A stretch of 64,000 bases of DNA, taken from NCBI GenBank assembly GCA_910585655.1, contig CAJUFW010000001.1:16299-80298 (forward strand), in the 5' to 3' direction. This DNA is from an uncultured Lachnospiraceae bacterium. Its GTDB lineage: Bacteria; Bacillota; Clostridia; Lachnospirales; Lachnospiraceae. Of the stretch, positions 28,218-35,884 are shown piece by piece. A program made the position numbers and the translations under genes. Below the pieces are notes generated by a model. It had not been told where the DNA came from and did no database searches. It was given only the letters and a program-made list of their open reading frames with translations. How positions within the stretch are numbered: position 1 is the stretch's first letter; each line of letters begins with the position of its first letter.

Positions 28218-28469
28218 ATGAAAGAAAAGCAAGAGAACTTGCTTCAGCAAGAAAAGTTACCTCAGCAAAAGAGAACGCGTTTTCAGCGGATATTGGCGTG
28301 GGCAGGGATTCTTTTGCTTTTGGCGCTTTATGTCATCACGTTTGTAGCAGCGATTGTTAGCTCTCCATCCGCAAACGGTCTGTTTTTAGCCAGCCTGACG
28401 TTGACGTTTGTCATTCCGGCAGCGATTTATGTCTATCAGTGGATACGCCGGGTGATGAAAAAGAAATAA
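28218..28469 (+). CDS. Small membrane protein of unknown function
   Basis: 83 residues starting at ATG 28218 (RBS TAGGAGAG). A Gln/Lys-rich cytosolic N-terminus (residues 1-25) is followed by two hydrophobic spans (about 27-47 and 54-74) and a short basic tail IRRVMKKK, suggesting an inside-in hairpin topology. It begins 28 bases after the SEC-C gene and is probably co-transcribed. No family recognised. Confidence 0.65.
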   Translation: MKEKQENLLQQEKLPQQKRTRFQRILAWAGILLLLALYVITFVAAIVSSPSANGLFLASLTLTFVIPAAIYVYQWIRRVMKKK

Positions 28470-28499
28470 CCAGATGTTTTATGTATAGAGGATAAAAGA

Positions 28500-28538
28500 G
28501 GAGACTGCAGAATTACTTTGCAATCTCCTTTTAATTTT
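28500..28538 (+). terminator. Terminator after the small membrane protein gene
   Basis: GGAGACTGCA/TGCAATCTCC stem (one mismatch) with a 9-nt loop, then TTTTAATTTT. Confidence 0.7.
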
Positions 28539-28540
28539 AT

Positions 28541-28655
28541 AGGATAGGAAATCTATCCAGGCAGGATACACACTCACGCGGATGGATTTAGATGGGTTAG
28601 CGTGCCAGATACCGATCGAGCGCCGCCTGATAGAAAAATCTGACTGGGAGTGTGT
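28541..28655. repeat. Diverged intergenic repeat, copy D
   Basis: Begins right after a terminator with a GGATAGG...CTATCC hairpin and GGATACACACTCACGCGGATGG, aligning with GGATGCGTACTCGCGCGCATGG of the 32.15-kb copy. CACACTC here pairs with GAGTGTG at about 28648-28654, enclosing an ~80-nt arm. The GAATTC end is missing. Homology is plausible, not certain. Confidence 0.35.
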
Positions 28656-28681
28656 GAAAAATGATTATAAATTTTTCATGC

Positions 28682-28710
28682 TTGAATAATCTACCTCCGT
28701 TCTATATAAT
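28682..28710 (+). promoter_or_regulatory. Sigma-A promoter for the DUF4869-ATPase pair
   Basis: TTGAAT (28682-28687), 17-nt spacer, TATAAT (28705-28710), 24 bases before the DUF4869 ATG. The leader is very short and holds the RBS AAGGAGG. Confidence 0.7.
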
Positions 28711-28733
28711 GAAAGGAAAAGGAGGATACCACT

Positions 28734-29171
28734 ATGCTGAATATCTTTTATGGAAAAATGCCAGAGGCTATTTTTAATACGGCTGTATATTTTAAAAACG
28801 TATATGAAGATAGTTGGATCACCGATCCTTTTTCTAAAAAGATGATTTTAGATGTAGATAAATCAGTTGTATTGGGGAAGGCGGTAATTGACAGTCCTGT
28901 ATTGGGAAAAATTGCTCCTACTGCTTTATCTGGTGGAGTGAAAACTTTAATTTTAATTAAAAATGAACCGCAAACAATTTTCAATGCTTCTACTTGTGGA
29001 GATAATTGCGCAAAATGGATTTTAGAGATAGCAAAACAGCAGGAAGTAACCATTAATCTCCGCCATTTAATGGATTTTGGAACAGGACCGTTTGAAATAC
29101 GCATTTTAAATACGGGGCAGATAGTTCACAGCAGAAAAGAGCTGGTTCCCATTGCAGGGCTATATGTTTAA
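28734..29171 (+). CDS. DUF4869 protein
   Basis: 145-residue soluble protein matching the DUF4869 family of Lachnospiraceae and relatives: MLNIFYGKMPEAIFNTAVYF start, FNASTCGDNCAKWILEIA and INLRHLMDFG in the second half. Function unknown. The ATPase gene at 29193 follows after 21 bases and the two are A+T-rich compared with the flanking housekeeping genes, so they look like a two-gene module, perhaps acquired. The leader and start AAGGAGGATACCACTATG are identical to those of the two nucleoside hydrolase genes downstream. Confidence 0.8.
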   Translation: MLNIFYGKMPEAIFNTAVYFKNVYEDSWITDPFSKKMILDVDKSVVLGKAVIDSPVLGKIAPTALSGGVKTLILIKNEPQTIFNASTCGDNCAKWILEIAKQQEVTINLRHLMDFGTGPFEIRILNTGQIVHSRKELVPIAGLYV

Positions 29172-29192
29172 AGAATCATGGAGGTGGAGTGG

Positions 29193-30188
29193 ATGAGAGG
29201 AAGCCATCGGATTATTGTTCAAAATAAACGAATCCGTTATGAATTTGTGATCAAACGAAATTTGACCATTCTTCAAGGCAACAGCGCAACAGGCAAAACG
29301 ACTTTGATTGAAATGATACAGGAATATTATGAAAATGGCTCCTCTAGTGGGATTGCGCTACATGCAGATAAAGAATGTGCTGTTTTATTTGGACGAAATT
29401 GGAAAGCTACTCTTTATGGGATACAAGATAGCATCGTATTTATTGACGAAGGAAACGAATTTATTTTTACAGATGAGTTTGCATCTTTTATTGGGAATAC
29501 CGATAACTACTATGTAATTGTGACAAGGGAAGGGATTCCTTCTTTACCTTATAGTATAGAAGAAATATATGGGATTCGGAGTTCTGGCAAATATGGACGG
29601 TTACAACAAACTTATCAGGAATTTTATCATTTGTATCATGCAGATGAATATAAACTTGAAAAGAATCCGAATATTTTACTAACGGAAGATTCTAATTCAG
29701 GATATCAATTTTTTGAAGCAGTTGCAAAGCAAAGGAATTTTTGTTGTAAAAGTGCAGAAGGAAAATCCAATCTTTTTTCAGAAGCAACAAAATTATTGAA
29801 GGAAAATCAAGACAGTGCGATTGTAATGATAGCAGATGGAGCTGCTTTTGGGGCGGAAATGGAAAAAATGTTTCGTTTATTGTCAGACCACAAACAGCTA
29901 ACCTTGTATGTACCAGAATCTTTTGAATGGTTAATTTTGCAGTCAGGCGTTGTAGAAGATAAGGAAATAAAAGAAATATTGAATCATCCGAGTGACTATA
30001 TTGACAGTCAGGAATATATGAGCTGGGAAAGATTTTTTACTGCATTGCTGATAAAAAAAACAAGAAAGTCTTATTTGCAATATACCAAAAAGAAACTGAA
30101 TCCAGTATATCAAACGTTCAAGCTGCAACACAAAATTTTAGAAGTAATGGACGAAGCTTTACCGTTTTTACAAACAGAGATAACCTAA
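29193..30188 (+). CDS. ATPase with possible Toprim-like C-terminal half, partner of DUF4869
   Basis: 331 residues from ATG 29193, five bases after GGAGGTGG; the ATG at 29178 overlaps that site and is disfavoured. Walker A GNSATGKT lies at residues 29-36 and a Walker B-like SIVFIDEGNEF at about 86-96, so this is a compact P-loop ATPase. The second half has ILLTEDSNSGYQFF (Glu165) and IVMIADGAAFG (Asp215), spaced as in Toprim nucleases of OLD or DUF4435 type; that reading is inference. No membrane span. Function unknown; pairs of this kind with DUF4869 seem conserved in Lachnospiraceae, and a defence or stress role is conceivable. Confidence 0.7.
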   Translation: MRGSHRIIVQNKRIRYEFVIKRNLTILQGNSATGKTTLIEMIQEYYENGSSSGIALHADKECAVLFGRNWKATLYGIQDSIVFIDEGNEFIFTDEFASFIGNTDNYYVIVTREGIPSLPYSIEEIYGIRSSGKYGRLQQTYQEFYHLYHADEYKLEKNPNILLTEDSNSGYQFFEAVAKQRNFCCKSAEGKSNLFSEATKLLKENQDSAIVMIADGAAFGAEMEKMFRLLSDHKQLTLYVPESFEWLILQSGVVEDKEIKEILNHPSDYIDSQEYMSWERFFTALLIKKTRKSYLQYTKKKLNPVYQTFKLQHKILEVMDEALPFLQTEIT

Positions 30189-30225
30189 TGTACTATAAAC
30201 TTTACTATACAAGGAGGATACCACT

Positions 30226-31161
30226 ATGTTTCTCTATGAATTCACCGTACCTTACAAAAAGCAGTACCGGGTGATCGTCCATACGGACTGTAAAAACGAG
30301 GCGGATGATCAGTTCACGGTAGCCCACGCTCTGATGACGCCAAAGTTCGATATCAAGGCGATTATCGCCGGGCATTTTGAGAAAAACAACCGGTTTTACG
30401 GAGAAGGGAATACGATGCAGGCAAGCTTTGAAGAAGTGGAAAAAATCGTTTCTCTGATGGGCGTACAGGAGGAATATGCAGGGAAGTTGCTGCATGGGGC
30501 GACGTTTCCGCTTGCAGACGAAACGACCCCGAATCCGTCCGAGGGTGCGCAGGCAATCATTGAAGAAGCGATGAAGGACGATGAGCGGCGGTTATTTATA
30601 TTGTTGCAGGGCTGCTTAACGGATTTGGCTGCCGCGATTTTAATGGAGCCAAAGATCTGCGACCGTCTGACTGCGGTTTGGATCGGTGGTGGAATGTGGC
30701 CGGAAGGCGGGCAGGAATTTAATTTATGGCAGGACGTCCATGCTGCGAATGTGGTCTTTAAATCTCCGGTAGAAATCTGGCAGATTCCGTTGGATACATT
30801 TAAGCGAATGGCGGTTTCTTTAGCGGAATTACAGCTTCGGGTAAAGCCTTACGGAAAAATCGGGAATTACTTATTTACCCAGATGGTAGAATTTAACGAC
30901 AGGATGGCGGATATCCCGTTTGACTGGCCGCACGGCGAGAGCTGGGGCTTAGCGGATGAAAGTGTAGTGGCGGTTTTGTTAGAGGAACTGCAAAGCGTCA
31001 ACTATGATCTGAAAAAGGCTCCGTATTTTAGGGAGGATTTAACCTATGTTCATGGAAAACTGGAAAAGGAAATGCGAGTATATCATACTCTAAATACCAG
31101 ATTGACGATGGAAGATTTTTATGCCAAATTGGCGTTGAATTTCCCGACGCCGGATGCTTAG
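30226..31161 (+). CDS. Nucleoside hydrolase-like protein, copy 1
   Basis: 311 residues of the nucleoside hydrolase fold. The N-terminal metal motif reads HTDCKNEADDQF near residue 20, where classical enzymes have DTDPGIDDA; the spacing of the Asp residues is kept. LLQGCLTDLAAAI and IGGGMWPEGGQEFN match the second and third family blocks. Expected to cleave an N-glycosidic bond of a nucleoside or similar ribosyl compound. A paralogue of about 93% identity follows after 39 bases. The RBS AAGGAGG and leader are shared with the DUF4869 gene upstream. Confidence 0.82.
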   Translation: MFLYEFTVPYKKQYRVIVHTDCKNEADDQFTVAHALMTPKFDIKAIIAGHFEKNNRFYGEGNTMQASFEEVEKIVSLMGVQEEYAGKLLHGATFPLADETTPNPSEGAQAIIEEAMKDDERRLFILLQGCLTDLAAAILMEPKICDRLTAVWIGGGMWPEGGQEFNLWQDVHAANVVFKSPVEIWQIPLDTFKRMAVSLAELQLRVKPYGKIGNYLFTQMVEFNDRMADIPFDWPHGESWGLADESVVAVLLEELQSVNYDLKKAPYFREDLTYVHGKLEKEMRVYHTLNTRLTMEDFYAKLALNFPTPDA

Positions 31162-31200
31162 ACGATTGCGTTATTATTAATTTATAAGGAGGATACCACT

Positions 31201-32136
31201 ATGTTTCACTATGAATTTACAGTACCTTACAAAAAGCAGTATCGGGTGATCATTCACACCGATTGTAAAAACGAGGCGGACGACCAGTTTACAGTAGCGC
31301 ACGCTCTGATGACGCCAAAGCTTGATATCAAGGCGATCATCGCCGGGCATTTTGAGAAAAACAACCGGCTTTACGGAGCGGGAAATACGATGCAGGCAAG
31401 TTTTGAAGAGGTGGAAAAAATCGTTTCTCTGATGGGCGTACAGGAGGAATATGCAGGGAAGTTACTGCATGGAGCGACGCTTCCGCTCGCAGACGAAACC
31501 ACTCCGAATCCGTCCGAAGGTGCGCAGGCGATTATTGAGGAAGCGATGAAGGAAGACGATCGGCGACTGTTTGTGCTGCTGCAAGGCTGTTTAACGGATC
31601 TGGCTGCCGCGATTTTAATGGAGCCGAAGATTTGTGACCGTCTGACTGCTGTCTGGATCGGCGGCGGTGTCTGGCCGGAGGGTGGGCAGGAGTTTAATTT
31701 ATGGCAGGATGTTCATGCTGCGAACGTGGTCTTTAAATCTCCGGTAGAGATCTGGCAGATCCCGATGAATGTCTATAAGCAGATGGCGGTTTCTCTGGCA
31801 GAGCTGCAGCTTCGGGTAAAACCATATGGCAAAATCGGAAATTATTTATTTACCCAGATGGTAGAATTTAATGACAGGATGGCGGATGTGCCGTTTGACT
31901 GGCCGCACGGCGAAAGCTGGGGGTTAGGCGATGAAGGCGTAGTTACGGTTTTATTAGAAGAGCTGCAAAGCGTCAACTATGAGTTGAAAAAAGCTCCGTA
32001 TTTTAGAGAGGATTTAACCTATGTACATGGAGAGCTGGAAAAAGACATTCGGGTATACCATACCTTAAATACCAGATTGACGATGGAGGATTTCTATGCC
32101 AAGCTGGCGTTGAATTTCCCGACGCCCGACGCTTGA
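31201..32136 (+). CDS. Nucleoside hydrolase-like protein, copy 2
   Basis: Tandem duplicate of the preceding gene, same length (311 residues), with about 23 substitutions counted by eye. Most are conservative; the densest cluster is LDTFKRM in copy 1 against MNVYKQM here, near residue 187, with another at ADESVVAV/GDEGVVTV near residue 244. The metal-binding HTDCKNEADDQF is unchanged, so both copies could be active, perhaps with altered substrate preference. Leader AAGGAGGATACCACTATG is retained exactly. Confidence 0.82.
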   Translation: MFHYEFTVPYKKQYRVIIHTDCKNEADDQFTVAHALMTPKLDIKAIIAGHFEKNNRLYGAGNTMQASFEEVEKIVSLMGVQEEYAGKLLHGATLPLADETTPNPSEGAQAIIEEAMKEDDRRLFVLLQGCLTDLAAAILMEPKICDRLTAVWIGGGVWPEGGQEFNLWQDVHAANVVFKSPVEIWQIPMNVYKQMAVSLAELQLRVKPYGKIGNYLFTQMVEFNDRMADVPFDWPHGESWGLGDEGVVTVLLEELQSVNYELKKAPYFREDLTYVHGELEKDIRVYHTLNTRLTMEDFYAKLALNFPTPDA

Positions 32137-32145
32137 TATTTATAT

Positions 32146-32253
32146 CACGGGAAAGTTCTCCGGGTAGGATGCGTACTCGCGCGCATGGAAGATATTTCCG
32201 TTCGGCAGCCGCGTTCGGTGCGAAAACTCCACAAAGTGGAATTCTTTTTCATA
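32146..32253. repeat. Intergenic palindromic repeat, copy B
   Basis: CGGGAAAGTTCTCCGGGTAG followed by GGATGCGTACTCGCGCGC, a G+C-rich middle and CCACAAAGTGGAATTCTTTTTCAT. Aligns along its length with the 59.4-kb copy but lacks the left palindrome. It starts about 10 bases after the nucleoside hydrolase stop and ends next to a terminator. Confidence 0.55.
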
Positions 32254-32262
32254 AAAGATAGC

Positions 32263-32307
32263 AAGAGCAGAGGAGGGGCAGATGAAGTGATTTATCTGCT
32301 CTTTTTT
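32263..32307 (+). terminator. Terminator after the nucleoside hydrolases
   Basis: AAGAGCAG...CTGCTCTT stem (32263-32303) with a 25-nt loop followed by a T tract. The rest of the 313-base gap to 32449 is A+T-rich (a TATAAAAATTTATA dyad near 32365) and probably carries the aldolase promoter. Confidence 0.75.
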
Positions 32308-32449
32308 GTATGAAAAAGCAAAAAAACTATTGCAATTTTTATAAAAATGATGTAAAATATTTATATAAAAATTTATATCCTGTTTTCTGCTAAAGGAGAG
32401 CAGTACATATCCCATACCAGGCAGAAAGAGGAGGAAGGGAGATAGCATT

Positions 32450-33103
32450 ATGAAGTTTTTTATTGACACGGCGAATGTGGAGGATATCAAAAAGGCGAAC
32501 GATATGGGTGTGATTTGCGGTGTCACCACGAATCCATCTCTGATTGCCAAGGAGGGACGCGATTTCAACCAGGTAATCGCAGAAATTGCTTCTATTGTAG
32601 ACGGTCCAATCAGCGGAGAGGTAAAGGCTACGACCACCGATGCAGAAGGGATGATCGCCGAGGGACGGGAAATTGCGAAAATCCATCCGAACATGGTAGT
32701 AAAAATCCCAATGACAGTCGAGGGTTTAAAGGCGACAAAGGTATTGGCTAACGAAGGAATTAAAGTAAATGTTACGTTGATTTTTTCTGCAAACCAGGCT
32801 CTTTTAGCCGCCAGAGCAGGAGCAGCGTTTGTTTCTCCGTTTTTAGGCAGATTGGACGACATCTCAATGCCTGGAATTGATTTGGTACGTACCGTAGCGG
32901 AAATTTTCCAGATTCATGGCATTGAAACGGAGATTATTGCGGCAAGTGTACGGAATCCGATTCATGTGATGGACTGTGCGTTGGCTGGAGCAGATATCGC
33001 TACCGTGCCGTATGCTGTGATTGAGCAGATGACAAAGCACCCGCTGACCGACCAAGGGATTGAGAAGTTTCAAAAGGACTACGAAGCTGTTTTTGGTGCA
33101 TAA
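32450..33103 (+). CDS. fsa: Fructose-6-phosphate aldolase / transaldolase-like
   Basis: 217-residue member of the small transaldolase (TalC/FSA) family: [13 protein letters not shown] start, [13 protein letters not shown], Schiff-base Lys85 in VVKIPMT (same residue number as in E. coli FSA), [10 protein letters not shown] and ASVRNP. It cleaves or transfers a dihydroxyacetone unit. FSA and true transaldolase cannot be separated by eye. Given the split transketolase at 37.5 kb, a transaldolase role in pentose recycling is as likely as aldolase. Followed by a LacI regulator. Confidence 0.92.
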   Translation: MKFFIDTANVEDIKKANDMGVICGVTTNPSLIAKEGRDFNQVIAEIASIVDGPISGEVKATTTDAEGMIAEGREIAKIHPNMVVKIPMTVEGLKATKVLANEGIKVNVTLIFSANQALLAARAGAAFVSPFLGRLDDISMPGIDLVRTVAEIFQIHGIETEIIAASVRNPIHVMDCALAGADIATVPYAVIEQMTKHPLTDQGIEKFQKDYEAVFGA

Positions 33104-33160
33104 GATAGGATAAGCCGCCATGCGTTTGGTGCAGAATTGCGGAAGAAGGTGAGGGACTGA

Positions 33161-34177
33161 ATGAAGGTTAATATCAAACAAATCAGCGATGTGACGGGTT
33201 TTTCGGCTGCTACGATTTCCAACGCCCTAAACGGAAAACGAGGGGTCAATAAGGATACGGCAGAACAGATTTTTACCGTAGCAAAAAGGCTGGGTTATGT
33301 AACAGAGAAAAAAATCAATAAAATTAAATTAGTCGTCTGTAAAAAGACTGGTGATGTCGTGACCGATACCCCGTTTTTCCTGGATTTGCTGGCAGGAATG
33401 GAGCGGACGGGGCGGGAGTTCGGCTATGATACGGTAGTAACAAACTTGTCATTATCCGATGCCGAGGAAATCGAACAGCTCAAACGGGAAGTAACGACAG
33501 GAGTCATTCTTCTTGCTACCGAGTTAAGCGAAGAAGATATGAAGCAGTTTGACGACTGCGAGGCGCCTTTGGTTGTCATTGACAGTTGGTATGACAATAT
33601 GAAATACGATTCAGTCCTGATCAGCAATACGGATTCTGTCTGCCAGGCGGTTGAATATTTGTTTGACAAAGGGCATGAACGGGTCGGATATTTAAAGGGA
33701 ACCGATCGGATTACAAACTTTTATTACAGACAGCTTGGCTTTGAGCGGGCACACCAGAAGCGTAAGAAGCCGCTTCATTCGGAATATGACGTGGAGATTC
33801 GACCTATGGCGGACATTGCCTACCAGGATATGAAGCAGTACCTGGAGGGAATGAAAAAGAAATCAGAGGATTTGCATACGGTGCTTCCGACTGCTTATTT
33901 TGCAGATAATGATATCATTGCGATTGGGGCTCTAAAGGCGCTGCAGGAGGCAGGCATTCGTGTTCCGGAGGATGTTTCTCTGATTGGATTTGACGATATG
34001 CCGTTTTGCGAAATGTCGTCCCCAAAGCTAACAACCATTCGGGTATTTAAGCAGGAAATGGGAATGATTGCCGTCAAACGTTTGTTAGAGCATTTGGCAG
34101 AGGCAAAAGTAATCAATACCAAAATCCAGGTATGTACGCAATTTATCGAACGGGAAAGCGTGCGAAAGCTACCTTGA
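33161..34177 (+). CDS. LacI family transcriptional regulator
   Basis: 338 residues: N-terminal LacI helix-turn-helix (IKQISDVTGFSAATISNALNG, hinge near 45-60) and periplasmic-binding-protein-like effector domain (about 60-335; YLFDKGHERVGYLKG, AYFADNDIIAIGALKALQEAG, LIGFDDMPFCEMSSP). It probably represses the sugar genes around it in the absence of their inducer. The glycoside hydrolase gene follows after 27 bases and is the best candidate target. No operator was confidently identified. Confidence 0.95.
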   Translation: MKVNIKQISDVTGFSAATISNALNGKRGVNKDTAEQIFTVAKRLGYVTEKKINKIKLVVCKKTGDVVTDTPFFLDLLAGMERTGREFGYDTVVTNLSLSDAEEIEQLKREVTTGVILLATELSEEDMKQFDDCEAPLVVIDSWYDNMKYDSVLISNTDSVCQAVEYLFDKGHERVGYLKGTDRITNFYYRQLGFERAHQKRKKPLHSEYDVEIRPMADIAYQDMKQYLEGMKKKSEDLHTVLPTAYFADNDIIAIGALKALQEAGIRVPEDVSLIGFDDMPFCEMSSPKLTTIRVFKQEMGMIAVKRLLEHLAEAKVINTKIQVCTQFIERESVRKLP

Positions 34178-34204
34178 TAAGGAACAAAGAAAAGGGAGAT
34201 GATT

Positions 34205-35770
34205 ATGAGGACAGTAGAAAAATGGGATGTATTTGAGGTCGAGGTAAAGGGAAAAAGCGAAGGCAATCCGTTTGCTGATTATACGATAAGCGGAACATTT
34301 GCCGGTCAGAACGAAACGATAACGGTAGACGGCTTTTACGATGGGGAAGGTGTGTACCGGGTACGCTTTATGCCATCCTTTGAGGGGCATTATACGTATC
34401 AAATCAGCGGAAGCTTTTCGGATAGCAGTACCGAAGAGGCAACTCTCTCCGGTGAGTTTGAAGTAACACCAGCCTCTGCCGGAAATCACGGTCCGATGCG
34501 GGTACGAAATACCTATCATTTAGGCTACGAGGACGGGACGCCGTATTATTCTATCGGAACGACCTGCTACGCCTGGGTACAGCAGCCGGAGGAGCGCCAG
34601 TTAGAGACGTTGGAGACGTTAAAAAACAGCGCCTTTAATAAAATCCGCTTCTGTGTATTTCCAAAGCATTATATCTACAACCTGGACGAGCCGATCACCT
34701 ATCCTTATGAGGAAGGAAATCGGGAAGGGCTGGCAGAGGACGAGTTGGAGCATGTGCGGATTTTTCCTCCCTGTGAAACGTATCCGATAAAAAACTTTCA
34801 TTATCTGCGTTTTAACGTGGAGCATTTCAGACGCTTTGACGAACGTATCCGTCAGCTTCGCGATTGGAATATAGAAGCGGATCTGATTGTGATGCACCCG
34901 TACGATCGCTGGGGATTTTCCCATATGACAAAGGAGGCGGACGACCTTTACTGGAAATATGTCGTAGCGCGCTTTGCTGCTTACCGCAATATCTGGTGGT
35001 CGCTTGCCAATGAATATGACCTGCTGCCGCAAAAGAAGGTTGCAGACTGGGAACGCTACGCGCAGATTCTTTGTGAAAAAGATCCGTACAAACATTTACG
35101 TTCCATTCATAATTGTATGGGTTTTTACGATTATACGAAACCATGGATTACGCACTGCAGTATGCAGCGTCAGGATTATTACCGCCATGTCGAATACACC
35201 GACGACTATCGGGTACGCTACGGCAAGCCGATCGTCTGGGATGAAATCTGCTACGAAGGCAACATCGACCAGGGCTGGGGGAATATCAGCGGTCAGGAAC
35301 TGACCAGACGCTTTTGGGAAGCCTCTCTGCGCGGAGGCTATGCCGGACACGGAGAGACGTTTAACCGAGAGGATCAGATTTTATGGTGGTCGCACGGCGG
35401 CAAGCTGCACGGCGAAAGCCCGGAGCGATTCCGCTTCTTATATCAAATCCTGTCAGAGACGCCAGGCAGCGGCTTTTTAAAAGCAGGACCATCCTCTTTC
35501 GACGAGGTAGTAGGCGTTCCGGATCAAATGATGCCGGACGGCTACGAAATTCATTATTACGGTTTCTCCCGCCCATCCTCCCGCCTTTTCCGCAAGCAGG
35601 AGGACGAAGAATTTGAGGTAGAAGTGATCGACACTTGGGAAATGACCATCGAAAAGAGAGGACGCTTTTCGGGCATGTTTCGTATTGAACTGCCAGGCAA
35701 GGAATACATGGCTATCCGCCTGATTCCAGTCAAAAAAGGCAGCAAAGAATTCGTTCCGACAGCATTTTAA
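34205..35770 (+). CDS. Glycoside hydrolase-like: DUF5060 + apiosidase-like (DUF4038) catalytic domain + DUF5605-like tail
   Basis: 521 residues, no signal peptide, so intracellular. An N-terminal beta domain of DUF5060 type (VEKWDVFEVEVKGKSEGNPF to about residue 98) is followed by a TIM-barrel domain resembling the apiosidase-like/DUF4038 family (about 105-420) and a C-terminal beta domain (about 430-521). Clan-A-like catalytic positions are visible: Glu270 in WWSLANEYD and Glu347 in VWDEICYE. Substrate unknown; a plant side-chain oligosaccharide imported whole would fit the cytoplasmic location. ATG 34205 is chosen, six bases after AAAGGGAG; two in-frame alternatives lie just upstream. Confidence 0.78.
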   Translation: MRTVEKWDVFEVEVKGKSEGNPFADYTISGTFAGQNETITVDGFYDGEGVYRVRFMPSFEGHYTYQISGSFSDSSTEEATLSGEFEVTPASAGNHGPMRVRNTYHLGYEDGTPYYSIGTTCYAWVQQPEERQLETLETLKNSAFNKIRFCVFPKHYIYNLDEPITYPYEEGNREGLAEDELEHVRIFPPCETYPIKNFHYLRFNVEHFRRFDERIRQLRDWNIEADLIVMHPYDRWGFSHMTKEADDLYWKYVVARFAAYRNIWWSLANEYDLLPQKKVADWERYAQILCEKDPYKHLRSIHNCMGFYDYTKPWITHCSMQRQDYYRHVEYTDDYRVRYGKPIVWDEICYEGNIDQGWGNISGQELTRRFWEASLRGGYAGHGETFNREDQILWWSHGGKLHGESPERFRFLYQILSETPGSGFLKAGPSSFDEVVGVPDQMMPDGYEIHYYGFSRPSSRLFRKQEDEEFEVEVIDTWEMTIEKRGRFSGMFRIELPGKEYMAIRLIPVKKGSKEFVPTAF

Positions 35771-35779
35771 AAATTTTTG

Positions 35780-35868
35780 TCAGTCTCGTCAGTCTCGTAA
35801 TGGAGGCACCACTCTAAAGGGGGTGAAGCCGGGCGATGCCCGACCTGAAATGAAGAGACGGAACTTAA
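35780..35868 (+). repeat. Possible divergent copy of the structured leader element
   Basis: Tandem GTCAGTCTC at 35780-35797, then a hairpin series: GTCTC/GAGAC (35792-35796 with 35855-35859), CACC/GGTG, and CGGGCGATGCCCG at 35830-35842, ending in CGGAACTTAA (35859-35868) just before the RBS TAGGAGG. The closing stem plus the constant trailer agree with the glmS and transketolase copies, but the CAGACGC loop is absent. Confidence 0.4.
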
Positions 35869-35884
35869 TATAGGAGGTAAAAAT

